A stretch of DNA of 35,548 nucleotides from Bacteroidia bacterium (GCA_025451115.1 JANWKZ010000033.1:1-35548), one strand, 5' to 3'; shown: positions 18,102 to 27,069, counted from the first letter of the stretch. A program made the numbers and translations. Notes: a model not told the origin generated them from the letters alone.

Positions 18102-20726
18102 CTATTGCTTAGCCTCATCCATGATGGCTTTCAGCTTGTTCTTGGTGGCGGTAACTTCAGCCAAACGCTTCGTGGAAGCGTCGTCCTTTTTGCTTACCAA
18201 CTCATCTTCTTTATCCTGGTAATTGTTATAGAAATCCTTCAGTACTTTCTGGGCCACGTAACGCACATAGGTATTTCCTTTTCCTTTGGCGGTATATCCT
18301 TTAATGACCTCCGCACCGGCAATTACATTCGCGTCGCTGCAGCGTTTCAAGAACTGGCCATACATATTGATGAAGCCCATGGCCATAAAACCACTAAAAG
18401 AATCCTTATTCTTTATAAAGAACTCATTATTTCCGTCGTCGCCGTAGTTAGAGTAAAGGTCCATCAAAGTAAAGCGGATGTTATCGCTATCTATGTTCTC
18501 CAGGTCTTTCGCCTTTTTCATTGCGGCCTGGGGATCGTTCTTGGCTAAGGCAGCAAGACCTGATCCGAGAATGGCAAAAGACTGCTCGCCCAAGGCAGCA
18601 GTATAGATCTCTTTTACATCATCTCCTTTGTAATTTTTAGAGAGGAATTCGATCGCCTCGGCGCGAACGGTTGTTTTCTCATCGCTTTTGGCAACTGAGA
18701 TCATGAAAGGTTTCAGTTCAGCTTCTTTTGAAGAAGCTACCTCATCCAGGAGATTGATAGCCTTAATACGCAGTGTGTGCCATTTGTCTTTTACAGCCAG
18801 CTTCACGCAGTCATACACATTTGCTTCACCCAGATTTGATTTGAACTTATCCAATGCTTCAAGCCTGTCAACATACTTGGGAGCGTTCTTGTACTGGTAA
18901 ACATATTCAGCCGTGGTCTTGTTCTCGATCTTGGTGCAGAGCAATGATTTCTCGCCATCAAAATTCACCAACATAGGTTTTTCGTCTGAATCAAAAGTGA
19001 ATTCCTGCTTAGCGTTAGAAACTGTAACCCATTCGCGGCGTACTTTTTTAGAAGCACCTTCTCCGTAATACAGATCTATGAAAACAGGCAATTTGAACAA
19101 AGGAGCAAGTTCAAAATCCTGCTGTTGGGCAACATTTACTTTCACTTTTTTAGAAGCCGCGTCGTAGCTGTAATCAATTTTCAGCTCGGGATAACCGCCC
19201 GCGTAGTACCATTGATTCCAGAACCAGTTCAGGTCCTGCCCGGTAACTTCTTCAAATGCCAGGCGCAATTGGTGCGCTTCACCTGTTTTGAATTTATTTG
19301 TTTCGAGATAGAGTTTCAACGAAGCGAAGAAAGCATCATCACCTACCACTTTACGCAGCATGTGCAGGATCTGTCCGCCTTTGTTATAGCTGATGCCGTC
19401 GAAAACTTCTTCGCGCTGCTCATAACCAAAGCGCACCAGCGGCTCCATTTTGCTCTGTGCCATATAACCCTGGCGACTGTTATAGCCATGCGCATCGGCC
19501 GCATCGGGACCATTTTTATACTCCTGCCACATGTACTCGCCATAGGTAGCGAAAGATTCATTCACTGTAATATTGCTCCAGCTTTCGCAGGTAACAAGAT
19601 CACCGAACCACTGGTGGAACAATTCATGAGAAATAACATTCTCTCCGCGTTTGCCATCCAGCATCTCGCGATCTGTTTGGTAAACCGAGAAATCGCCATG
19701 TAAAGTTGCCGAGGTGTTTTCCATCGCGCCACTCACGTAATCACGTACTACGATCTGCGCGTATTTAGGCCAGGGATAAGCAACTCCCAATTTCTTAGAG
19801 AAGAAGTCTATCATTTCAGGTGTATTACCGAAGATACCTTTCGCATAAGGCTCATACTCCTTTTCTACATAATAGCTGATCTCTTTTCCGTTCCAGGGTT
19901 TGTCGAGTACTTTTTTGAATTCCCCTACACCCATCATCACAAGATAAGGCGCATGTGGCATATCCATTTTCCAATGGTCGGTACGCGTACCGTCGGTATT
20001 TTTAGTTTGTTTCACCAAAAGACCATTCGATAAAGTGATGTATTTCTCCTCCACGGTCATCATGATCTCGTTGGTCATACGCTCATTCGGGCTATCCACA
20101 GTGGGGAACCAGGCTGAGTTACTTTGTGTTTCACCCTGCGTCCAGATCTGGGGCATTTTATTTTTCTCTTCGCCTTTAGGATTGATGAAGTACAAACCTT
20201 TATCGCTGTTGATGGCCTGGCTGCCACCCGCTTTCAATTCATTTGGTTTCGATTTGTAATCGATGAAGACAGTGAATTTATCATTGCGGGTGTATTCTTT
20301 ATCCAGGTGGATGAGTAAAGAATCGTTCTCGTAAGTATATTTCAGATCCGTATTTCCTTTAGCACCCACAATTTGCACTTTGTAGATATCCATACCGCGC
20401 GCATTGAGGTACATTTTTTTGATGGGATAGAAATACGGCTTGATCTCGATATTGGCTTTTCCTAAAAGCCAGGAATTTTGCCAATCAAATTTCACGTCCA
20501 GCTTCGTGTGCAGGATATCGATACTGCGGGGATTGGTGCCCTGGTACCTCTTAGGCTCAGGCGGACCCTTTTTGCCATCCACCACAAGCGTATCGGCATT
20601 GATGGTGATAGTATTTACATCTTCTTCTTTCTCTATTTCTTTATCTTTTTTTCTTTTGCGCTGGGCAAATGAATTTTCGCTCAATAGAAGTAAGGCAACC
20701 GTGCAGAGAAAAATGTGCTTTAACAT
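18102..20726 (-). CDS. large M1-family metallopeptidase (aminopeptidase N-like), exported
   Basis: Zinc aminopeptidase of 874 residues with a Sec signal (MLKHIFLCTVALLLLSENSFAQ) followed by a charged linker. The catalytic motifs are canonical: GAMEN at 333-337, HELFH at 367-371 and the third ligand E390 in NESFA, exactly 19 residues after H371; SYNKGGQILHML supplies the transition-state tyrosine. After the catalytic and beta domains, the last 250 residues or so are helical repeats (KDKWHTLRIKAINLLDEV, TTVRAEAIEFLSKNY) resembling HEAT repeats, as in longer M1 enzymes. There is no T9SS tail, so it is probably periplasmic, unlike the peptidase at 2916-4850. Monocistronic: a terminator follows and gaps lie on both sides. 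Confidence 0.93.
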   Translation of the reverse strand: MLKHIFLCTVALLLLSENSFAQRKRKKDKEIEKEEDVNTITINADTLVVDGKKGPPEPKRYQGTNPRSIDILHTKLDVKFDWQNSWLLGKANIEIKPYFYPIKKMYLNARGMDIYKVQIVGAKGNTDLKYTYENDSLLIHLDKEYTRNDKFTVFIDYKSKPNELKAGGSQAINSDKGLYFINPKGEEKNKMPQIWTQGETQSNSAWFPTVDSPNERMTNEIMMTVEEKYITLSNGLLVKQTKNTDGTRTDHWKMDMPHAPYLVMMGVGEFKKVLDKPWNGKEISYYVEKEYEPYAKGIFGNTPEMIDFFSKKLGVAYPWPKYAQIVVRDYVSGAMENTSATLHGDFSVYQTDREMLDGKRGENVISHELFHQWFGDLVTCESWSNITVNESFATYGEYMWQEYKNGPDAADAHGYNSRQGYMAQSKMEPLVRFGYEQREEVFDGISYNKGGQILHMLRKVVGDDAFFASLKLYLETNKFKTGEAHQLRLAFEEVTGQDLNWFWNQWYYAGGYPELKIDYSYDAASKKVKVNVAQQQDFELAPLFKLPVFIDLYYGEGASKKVRREWVTVSNAKQEFTFDSDEKPMLVNFDGEKSLLCTKIENKTTAEYVYQYKNAPKYVDRLEALDKFKSNLGEANVYDCVKLAVKDKWHTLRIKAINLLDEVASSKEAELKPFMISVAKSDEKTTVRAEAIEFLSKNYKGDDVKEIYTAALGEQSFAILGSGLAALAKNDPQAAMKKAKDLENIDSDNIRFTLMDLYSNYGDDGNNEFFIKNKDSFSGFMAMGFINMYGQFLKRCSDANVIAGAEVIKGYTAKGKGNTYVRYVAQKVLKDFYNNYQDKEDELVSKKDDASTKRLAEVTATKNKLKAIMDEAKQ

Positions 20727-20899
20727 GTTTTATTTTTTTACAAATTTTGAATTATTAGGCAAGCAGGGTCCGCTTTTATGATGAGCGGCACGGGTTGCAT
20801 AACGGAACACAAAAATACTATTTAATTCAGGTTTAAAGAGGGACTTTAAGAATGTTTATGCCTGAAAATGAGCAAAATCCCCCTAAATGCGGGACAGTA

Positions 20900-22069
20900 T
20901 TAGCTATAAAAACGGGTGCCCGAGGCAGCCATTTGTTTGAGCAGGAAAGAAGGACGGTAACGGTCGTCGCCGTAATCATCCTGAAGCTGTTTTAATTGGT
21001 TGTACACGTTGGCAACTCCCAATTCATCAGCCCATTTCAGAAGTCCCTTAGGATAGTTCACGCCTTTGGTCATGGCCAGGTCGATATCTTCGCGGCTACC
21101 GATCTGCAGGTACAAAGCGTCGGCCGCTTCATTGATCAGCATCGCAATTACGCGATTGAATATTTTTTCGGCAAGGGCGTTATCTTTTTTAGGTTGTGGC
21201 AATTCCGCTGCGGTATAATCGTAAAAACCACGGGCGCTTTTCTTACCGTAAAAACCGGCTTCCACCAAACGTTTCTGGCAAAGGTTGGGGCGGTAACGGG
21301 GATCGTTATAGAACTGGCGCCATACGGTTTCCGTTACGGTGTAATTCACATCGTGACCAATGAGGTCGGTCAATTCAAACGGACCCATTTTAAATCCTTT
21401 TTCGCGCAGCGCCCAATCAATGGTAGCGATATCGGCGATACCTTCTTCAAAAATGCGCATCGCTTCGCCGTAATACGGACGGGCAATACGGTTCACGATA
21501 AAACCGGGTGTATCTTTGCAGATCACGCAAACCTTACCCCAGCTTTCAATTAATTTTTTGCAGGATTGCACGGTAGAATCATCTGTAGCAATGCCGGGAA
21601 TGATCTCTACTAAGGGCATCAAAGGTGCCGGGTTGAAAAAATGAATGCCGATCACATTCCGCGGGCGCACTACTGCAGCGCCAATGGAAGTAACAGATAA
21701 AGAAGAAGTGTTTGTGGCAAGAATGCATTTTCCTTCGGTTGTTTTTTCAAGCAAAGCAAAAACCTGTCGCTTGATATCGAGATTTTCTACGATGGCCTCG
21801 ATCACGAGGTGACATTCGTGCAGGTGTATTGCTTTTTCGGCAAAAGTAATTTTAGAAACGATCGCATGCGCCTGTTCGGCAGTGACCTTTTGTTTCTCAA
21901 CCAATTTGGCAAATGTCATCGCAAGCGTATGCTTGGCCTTACCCAGCATTTCCATATTGTTATCGTAGATCAATACGCGGTGCCCTGCCGTAGCCGCCAC
22001 CTGCGCAATGCCGGTGCCCATAGCCCCGCTGCCTACAATACCAATTATAGATTTATCATTTAACTCCAC
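20900..22069 (-). CDS. 3-hydroxyacyl-CoA dehydrogenase (3-hydroxybutyryl-CoA / PaaH type)
   Basis: NAD-dependent dehydrogenase oxidising L-3-hydroxyacyl-CoA to 3-ketoacyl-CoA. The Rossmann motif GSGAMGTGIAQ lies at 13-23; ATNTSSLSVT and GIHFFNPAPLMPLVEI carry the catalytic serine/histidine region, and DTPGFIVNRIARPYYGEA follows. At 389 residues it is longer than a minimal Hbd (about 280) because a second C-terminal helical domain is present (NEAADAL, VNYPKGLLKWADELG), as in PaaH/PaaC. The start is GTG (MELNDKSIIGIVG). A 44-base gap separates it from frr upstream and holds a heptad palindrome. Substrate range is undetermined; no beta-oxidation partner is adjacent. Confidence 0.9.
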   Translation of the reverse strand: MELNDKSIIGIVGSGAMGTGIAQVAATAGHRVLIYDNNMEMLGKAKHTLAMTFAKLVEKQKVTAEQAHAIVSKITFAEKAIHLHECHLVIEAIVENLDIKRQVFALLEKTTEGKCILATNTSSLSVTSIGAAVVRPRNVIGIHFFNPAPLMPLVEIIPGIATDDSTVQSCKKLIESWGKVCVICKDTPGFIVNRIARPYYGEAMRIFEEGIADIATIDWALREKGFKMGPFELTDLIGHDVNYTVTETVWRQFYNDPRYRPNLCQKRLVEAGFYGKKSARGFYDYTAAELPQPKKDNALAEKIFNRVIAMLINEAADALYLQIGSREDIDLAMTKGVNYPKGLLKWADELGVANVYNQLKQLQDDYGDDRYRPSFLLKQMAASGTRFYS

Positions 22070-22076
22070 TCGATGT

Positions 22077-22111
22077 AAAATTTAAAATTTGAAATTTTCA
22101 ATTTTAAATAT
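22077..22111. repeat. heptad-phased AT palindrome, unit NNAATTT (element E)
   Basis: Four consecutive heptamers at 22077, 22084, 22091 and 22098 all end in AATTT; a fifth, degenerate one follows. The run folds on itself: ATTTAAAATT (22080-22089) pairs perfectly with AATTTTAAAT (22100-22109) and the loop can add GAAA/TTTC. It fills most of the gap between the frr stop and the dehydrogenase start. Confidence 0.65.
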
Positions 22112-22113
22112 TT

Positions 22114-22677
22114 CTAAACGGTCATTATTTCCTTCTCTTTTGCCTCCAGGTGCTTATCGCACTTGGTCACATACTGATCGGTAAGGGTCTGTATCTTTCC
22201 TTCCGCGTCTTTAGCTTCATCTTCAGGCAGACTGGTGCCTTTCAATCTTTTCACACCTTCCATAGCGTCTTTACGCGCGGTACGGATACCTACTTTCGCG
22301 TCTTCAGCCTCCTGTTTTGCTTTTTTCACCAGGTCACGTCGACGCTCTTCGGTCAAAGGCGGAATGGAGATGCGGATCAGCACGCCGTCGTTCTGGGGGT
22401 TAAGTCCCAGGTTGGCGGCCTGTATAGCTTTTTCAATAGGAGTAAGCATAGCTTTTTCCCAGGGTTGAATTACGAGGGTACGGGCGTCCTGGGTATTTAC
22501 GTTAGCGGTTTGGCTAATGGGCATTTTGGTCCCATAATAGTCAACCTGCACATTATCCAGCATGGCCGGATTGGCCTTACCGGCCCGTATCTTGGCTAGT
22601 TCCACTTCAAGGTGGTCAATGGCTTTGTCCATGCCGGCTTTGGCGATATCGTGCACTTTCTGTACTTCAGGGTTCAT
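22114..22677 (-). CDS. frr: ribosome recycling factor
   Basis: Splits post-termination ribosomes together with EF-G. The 187 residues show the RRF pattern: an N-terminal helix with MDKAIDHLEVELAKIRAGKANPAML, then VDYYGTKMPISQTANVNTQDARTLVIQPW, the hinge region NPQNDGVLIRISIPPLTEERRRDLVK, and a long C-terminal helical arm ending KHLEAKEKEI. The length is normal. frr usually sits just after pyrH, but here the upstream neighbour is a divergent DUF1801 gene across a 162-base gap. An exact -7 element (22697-22704) lies 19 bases before the ATG, so it has its own promoter. Confidence 0.96.
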   Translation of the reverse strand: MNPEVQKVHDIAKAGMDKAIDHLEVELAKIRAGKANPAMLDNVQVDYYGTKMPISQTANVNTQDARTLVIQPWEKAMLTPIEKAIQAANLGLNPQNDGVLIRISIPPLTEERRRDLVKKAKQEAEDAKVGIRTARKDAMEGVKRLKGTSLPEDEAKDAEGKIQTLTDQYVTKCDKHLEAKEKEIMTV

Positions 22678-22696
22678 AGCGTAAAATTTAGTAGGA

Positions 22697-22704
22697 CAAA
22701 AATA
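22697..22704 (-). promoter_or_regulatory. exact -7 element TATTTTTG for frr
   Basis: On the minus strand TATTTTTG fits TAnnTTTG and lies 19 bases before the frr ATG. This fits a private promoter for frr in the absence of pyrH upstream. The -33 position falls in element B, where no TTG is seen. Confidence 0.45.
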
Positions 22705-22719
22705 ACATTTTTTAGAGAA

Positions 22720-22802
22720 GTATAAGGAGTAAGTTTAAGGAGTAAGGAGATTAACATTAAATCAACAAAACCGCCTCTTAAACTTATACTTGCTCCTTAT
22801 AC
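22720..22802. repeat. inverted repeat with arms of 6-7 base AAG/CTT units (element B)
   Basis: The left arm starts GTATAAGGAG at 22720-22729 and pairs perfectly with 22793-22802. Beyond one mismatch the arms continue AAG and TTTAAG with a six-base bulge on the right. AAG recurs at 22724, 22731, 22737 and 22744, and CTT recurs at 22777, 22783, 22789 and 22796, which are steps of six or seven bases. It lies between the divergent frr and DUF1801 genes and shares GCTCCTTATA with element A. Confidence 0.65.
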
Positions 22803-22817
22803 TATTTGGATTTTTTT

Positions 22818-22825
22818 TACTTTTG
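22818..22825 (+). promoter_or_regulatory. exact -7 element TACTTTTG
   Basis: TACTTTTG fits TAnnTTTG and lies 14 bases before the ATG at 22840. A TTG at 22790-22792 is 25 bases upstream, slightly outside the 17-23 spacing reported for Flavobacterium promoters. Confidence 0.45.
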
Positions 22826-22839
22826 AAAAAAGAATCAAA

Positions 22840-23448
22840 ATGGCAAAAAAAGACCCCCGTGTTGACGCCTATATCACCAAAGCACAGCCTTTCGCGCAGC
22901 CGGTTTTGAAGCATTTAAGAAAGCTAGTTCACCAGGCTTGTCCGGAGATTCAGGAGACCATTAAATGGGGCATGCCTTCGTTTGAATACAAAGGTCCGTT
23001 TTGCGGCTACGCTTCTTTTAAACAGCACTGCACTTTTGGGTTCTGGAAAACAGCTTTGCTGAAGGATCCTAAAGGTGTACTGGAAGCAAGAGAAGAAGCT
23101 ATGGGAAGTTTAGGCAGGATAACCGGCATGAAGGATCTTCCATCCGATAAGGTTATACTTGGTTTTTTGAAGCAAGCAAAGGAGCTTAACGACAAAGGCG
23201 TGAAACTTCCTCCCCGCAAAAAAACTACGGAAACCGCTGTTCCCAAAATGCCTTCTTACTTTAAACGAGCGCTCGACGCCAATAAAAAAGCCGCGGCTCA
23301 ATTCGAGAAATTTCCTCCCGGGCAGAAGAAGGAATACATCTTATGGCTGACTGAAGCAAAAACAGAAGAGACCCGCGAGCGTCGCCTCGAAACCGCCATC
23401 GAGTGGATCAGCGAGGGAAAAATAAGGAACTGGAAGTACGTAAAATAG
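22840..23448 (+). CDS. DUF1801 plus OmdA (YdeI-like) protein
   Basis: A protein of 202 residues with two parts. Residues about 1-125 match the DUF1801/YdhG fold (DAYITKAQPFAQPVLKHLRKLVHQACPEIQETIKWGMPSFEY, then CGYASFKQHCTFGFW). Residues about 140-202 match the OmdA domain of YdeI-like proteins (PSYFKRALDANKKAAAQFEKFPPGQKKEYILWLTEAKTEETRERRLETAIEWI). The combination is common in environmental bacteria; its function is unknown. It is soluble, with no signal peptide. Heptad-type palindromes lie on both sides: element B upstream and element C, which begins within its own TAG stop. Confidence 0.88.
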   Translation: MAKKDPRVDAYITKAQPFAQPVLKHLRKLVHQACPEIQETIKWGMPSFEYKGPFCGYASFKQHCTFGFWKTALLKDPKGVLEAREEAMGSLGRITGMKDLPSDKVILGFLKQAKELNDKGVKLPPRKKTTETAVPKMPSYFKRALDANKKAAAQFEKFPPGQKKEYILWLTEAKTEETRERRLETAIEWISEGKIRNWKYVK

Positions 23449-23561
23449 ATACGAATTACGAATCTGGCCCGAATATACGAATCAGCTGTAGGCTTCAATC
23501 CATTGCAAATTAAATACCTACCATTCGTATATTCGTTTGGCTGTTATTCGTAATTCGTATC
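23448..23561. repeat. long inverted repeat built on TACGAAT units (element C)
   Basis: Outer arms GATACGAATTACGAAT at 23448-23463 and its exact complement at 23546-23561 (16 base pairs), then inner arms of 13 exact pairs at 23470-23482 and 23523-23535, with an asymmetric internal loop and a 40-base apical region. TACGAAT occurs in tandem at 23450 and 23457 and again at 23476. The first base is the last base of the preceding gene's stop codon. It may act as a 3' end hairpin; there is no immediate T-run. Confidence 0.75.
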
Positions 23562-23633
23562 CCAATATATCCCCCTTTTTGAGGTTTTGGTTTGTTGCAT
23601 AATTCCATAAATTAGCTCCCTCAAATCAAATCC

Positions 23634-26600
23634 ATGAAATTTTTAAAATTAGCCGTTGTGCTCAGTTTCGCCTGTTTTTCTGCTTCAGCGCAAAAAGATC
23701 CCCAGATCGCGAGCAAGCCTCGTGATAAAAAAGCGGAAACCAAACCTGTCGACAAAGATCCGTTACATAATACGTCAACATTTTCTCCGTTCAAATTCCG
23801 CAGCATCGGTCCGGCTATGATATCCGGCAGGATCATCGATCTTGCTGTGAACCCAAAAAATAAATCAGAATACTATTTAGGCGTAGCCTGCGGCGGCGTT
23901 TGGAAGACCACCAACAACGGAACAAATTTTCAACCCATCTTCGACGGACAAGGCTCTTATTCTATCGGATGTGTAACACTTGATCCCACGAACCCGAGCA
24001 TTGTTTGGGTAGGCTCGGGAGAGAATAATAACCAACGGAGTGTCGCTTATGGAGACGGTGTATACAAAAGTGAAGACGCAGGAAAAACATGGAAGAACGT
24101 CGGGCTTTCTAAATCAGAACACATTGGTAAGATCGCCATCGATCCAATGGATGGAAATATTGTTTACGTAGCAGCCTATGGTCCCTTGTGGAGCGCGGGC
24201 GGCGAACGCGGTATTTACAAAAGCACCGACGGAGGAAAGACCTGGAAACAGATACTGAACGTAAGCGAAAATACAGGCTTCAATGAAATTCACATCGATC
24301 CTTCGAACAGGAACACGCTTTATGCCTGTGCACACCAACGTCGCAGGCACGAATGGACGTATATCAGCGGCGGGCCTGAGTCTGCGGTTTATAAAAGCAC
24401 CGATGGCGGAACTACCTGGAACAAATTAGGTGGCGGTTTGCCAAGCGGTGATGTAGGAAGGATCGCGTTAGCAGTCTCTCCTGTAAATTCAGATTATGTA
24501 TTTGCCATGGTGGAAGGCGATGAGGAAGGAAAAGGACTTTACCGCAGCTTAGACCGCGGCGCAAGCTGGGAGAAAAGAAGCAGTCACACTACAGCCGGAA
24601 ATTATTACCAGGAAATTTTCTGCGATCCCAAGAATGCCGACAAGATCTATTCAATGGACACCTGGCTCAAGGTGAGTTACGATGGAGGAAAAACTTTCTC
24701 GGGCCTGGGCGAAAAGAACAAGCATGTGGATAACCACGTTATCTATGTTGATCCTGATAATACTTCTCATTACCTCGTGGGTTGTGATGGCGGCTTATAC
24801 GAAAGTTTCGACATGGCCAAGACCTGGCAATTTAAAGCCAACATTCCTATTGTGCAATTCTATCGTGTTACAACCGATAACGCTACGCCTTTCTATAATG
24901 TGTATGGCGGAACACAGGATAATAATTCCTGTGGTGGGCCATCACGTACTATTAGCGCTTCCGGTATCATTAATTCGGATTGGTTCATTACCGTTGGCGG
25001 AGATGGGTTTAAAAGTGTGGTAGATCCGCAGGACCCGAACATCGTTTATTCAGAATGGCAATATGGCGGATTGATCCGTTACGATAAAAAAACAGGTGAA
25101 GTATTTGATATTAAACCGCAGGAAAAAGACGGCGAAGCAGCTTATCGCTGGAATTGGGACGCACCTTTGGTGATCAGTAATTTTTCAAACACACGCGTTT
25201 ATTTTTGCGCTAATAAAGTATTTCGCAGCGACGATCGCGGCAATACCTGGAAAACGATCAGCGGAGATCTTTCGAGCGGAATAGACCGGAATAAATTACC
25301 GGTGATGGGCAAAGTTTGGAGCATGGATGCAATTGCTAAAAATCAGTCGACAACCATTTATGGAAATATCACCGCATTCAATGAGTCACCCAAAAATGAG
25401 AATGTGTTGTATGCCGGAACTGATGACGGATTGATCCACGTAACAAATGATGGTGGAAATACCTGGACGAAGATCTCTTCTTTTGCCAACGTGCCCGCGC
25501 AAACAAAATGTCAGAATATCACTCCGTCTCAGTATGATGAGAATGTGGTATACGCCACATTCAACAATCACCGCAGCGGCGATTTCAAACCCTATCTTTT
25601 AAAAAGTACAGATAAGGGAAAGACCTGGACGAACATCAGCAATAATTTACCTGAAAGAGGAAGTACTTATTGCCTCGCGGAGGATTTTAAGAACCCGAAA
25701 TTACTTTTTTGCGGCACCGAGTTCGGATTGTTCGTTTCTCTTGATGGCGGTCAGTTCTGGACGCAAATGAAGAACGGCCTCCCTACTATTTGTGTACCCG
25801 ATATCGCTATTCAGAAAAGAGAGACCGATCTTGTACTGGCCACTTTTGGAAGAGGTTTTTACGTGCTGGATGATTACTCGGCCTTACAAAGCATAAAGAA
25901 GGAGAATTTCGAAAAACCTGCTACTATGTTCCCGATCAAGGACGCGATCGTGTTCGTTCCTTCCCAACCGCTTGGCCACAAAGGAAAATCTTTCCAGGGC
26001 GAATCTTTTTTTACAGCGGAGAATCCACCGGCAGGCGCCGCTATTACGTATTATTTAAAGAACGACTACAAAACCCTCAAAGAAAAACGGAAGGACGCCG
26101 AAAAAGAAAAAGTAAAGGCCAATCAACCTGTATTTTATCCGACTGCTGATTCTATGCGACTGGAAGATAAAGAAGAGGCGGCCTATGTTCTTTTACAGAT
26201 CAGCGACGAGCAAAGCAACGTGATCCGCAAACTGAAGCAAAGTGCAAAAAAAGGAATGTATCGCGCCTATTGGGACGGTCGCATGGCCCGCACCAATCCT
26301 ATCAGTTTTTATACGCCAGATCCGGACAACCCATACGAAAGTGAAGACATGGGGCCGCTTGTAATACCGGGGAAATATTTTGCTTCCCTGCATTTGGTGA
26401 AAGGTGATGGAACTACCGAAACCCTTTCTGAACCACTCGCCTTTAACATCAATTCTTTAAATAATGCTACGATCCCGGTTGCAGATAAAAAAGCACTTCA
26501 GTCGTTCTATGTTAAACTGGCCGACCTGCGCAAAGTGATCTTAGGAACCTCCTCTTACCGCAACGAAATGCGCAATCGTACTAAATTCATTAAAACAGGT

Positions 26601-26957
26601 TTACAACAATCGCAGGGAAATAATTTAAACCTGCTGGCCGAAGTAAAACAGGTTGAAAAGAAGCTGGATGAGATAGAACTGGCTCTGGATGGCGATAACA
26701 GCCTTGCCAAACATGAGTTTGAAACCGTGCCCGGCCTCGTAGGTCAAATTGAGAATGTGATAAGCAACCTCTATGGCACAACAGCTATGCAGTCGAAAAC
26801 CTATGAAGATGTATATGAGAAAGTTAAGAAAGCTTTTGGCTCAGTATACACGAACGTAAAAAGTACCGACGAAACCTTACGTAACCTGGAGAAAAAACTG
26901 GACGGAACGGGACTTCCGTATACCCCGGGCAGATTGCCGGCCTATAACGCCAATTGA
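23634..26957 (+). CDS. exported BNR/VPS10-like beta-propeller protein
   Basis: A 1107-residue protein with a Sec signal (MKFLKLAVVLSFACFSASAQ). Residues about 50-730 carry around ten Asp-box repeats (S-x-D-x-G-x-T-W), such as SEDAGKTW, STDGGKTW, STDGGTTW, SDDRGNTW, TNDGGNTW and STDKGKTW, the hallmark of BNR/sortilin-type propellers; two adjoining propellers would fit the length. The last 350 residues are non-repetitive, with a Lys-rich helix around 805-830 and a C-terminal helical part. Proteins of this type are often labelled glycosyl hydrolase, but Asp boxes are structural and no catalytic residues can be named. No T9SS tail is present. A terminator follows at 26982-27011. Confidence 0.88.
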   Translation: MKFLKLAVVLSFACFSASAQKDPQIASKPRDKKAETKPVDKDPLHNTSTFSPFKFRSIGPAMISGRIIDLAVNPKNKSEYYLGVACGGVWKTTNNGTNFQPIFDGQGSYSIGCVTLDPTNPSIVWVGSGENNNQRSVAYGDGVYKSEDAGKTWKNVGLSKSEHIGKIAIDPMDGNIVYVAAYGPLWSAGGERGIYKSTDGGKTWKQILNVSENTGFNEIHIDPSNRNTLYACAHQRRRHEWTYISGGPESAVYKSTDGGTTWNKLGGGLPSGDVGRIALAVSPVNSDYVFAMVEGDEEGKGLYRSLDRGASWEKRSSHTTAGNYYQEIFCDPKNADKIYSMDTWLKVSYDGGKTFSGLGEKNKHVDNHVIYVDPDNTSHYLVGCDGGLYESFDMAKTWQFKANIPIVQFYRVTTDNATPFYNVYGGTQDNNSCGGPSRTISASGIINSDWFITVGGDGFKSVVDPQDPNIVYSEWQYGGLIRYDKKTGEVFDIKPQEKDGEAAYRWNWDAPLVISNFSNTRVYFCANKVFRSDDRGNTWKTISGDLSSGIDRNKLPVMGKVWSMDAIAKNQSTTIYGNITAFNESPKNENVLYAGTDDGLIHVTNDGGNTWTKISSFANVPAQTKCQNITPSQYDENVVYATFNNHRSGDFKPYLLKSTDKGKTWTNISNNLPERGSTYCLAEDFKNPKLLFCGTEFGLFVSLDGGQFWTQMKNGLPTICVPDIAIQKRETDLVLATFGRGFYVLDDYSALQSIKKENFEKPATMFPIKDAIVFVPSQPLGHKGKSFQGESFFTAENPPAGAAITYYLKNDYKTLKEKRKDAEKEKVKANQPVFYPTADSMRLEDKEEAAYVLLQISDEQSNVIRKLKQSAKKGMYRAYWDGRMARTNPISFYTPDPDNPYESEDMGPLVIPGKYFASLHLVKGDGTTETLSEPLAFNINSLNNATIPVADKKALQSFYVKLADLRKVILGTSSYRNEMRNRTKFIKTGLQQSQGNNLNLLAEVKQVEKKLDEIELALDGDNSLAKHEFETVPGLVGQIENVISNLYGTTAMQSKTYEDVYEKVKKAFGSVYTNVKSTDETLRNLEKKLDGTGLPYTPGRLPAYNAN

Positions 26958-26981
26958 TCCCGTTTCTTATAAAAAGCCTAT

Positions 26982-27011
26982 GATCCCCTTCAAAAAAGGG
27001 GATCTTTTTTT
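26982..27011 (+). terminator. rho-independent terminator after the BNR/VPS10-like gene
   Basis: GATCCCC (26982-26988) pairs exactly with GGGGATC (26998-27004) across a nine-base loop, followed by seven T. Textbook intrinsic terminator on the plus strand, isolating the gene from serC. Confidence 0.88.
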
Positions 27012-27069
27012 ACTGATTTTTCCGGCCTCCTATTTCCAAAAAACATAACTTTACCCAAAATTCTAACCC

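Noticed and set aside
19125-19703. A 192-codon plus-strand frame within the large M1 peptidase gene
   Set aside because: It is the antisense of the catalytic region, has no recognisable motif, and exists because of codon bias of the real gene. Similar long shadows at 20996-21553 and 14384-14938 were dropped for the same reason.
20780-20799. Short hairpin CCGC/GCGG in the gap before the large M1 peptidase gene
   Set aside because: Only four base pairs with a ten-base loop and no T-run; not above chance.
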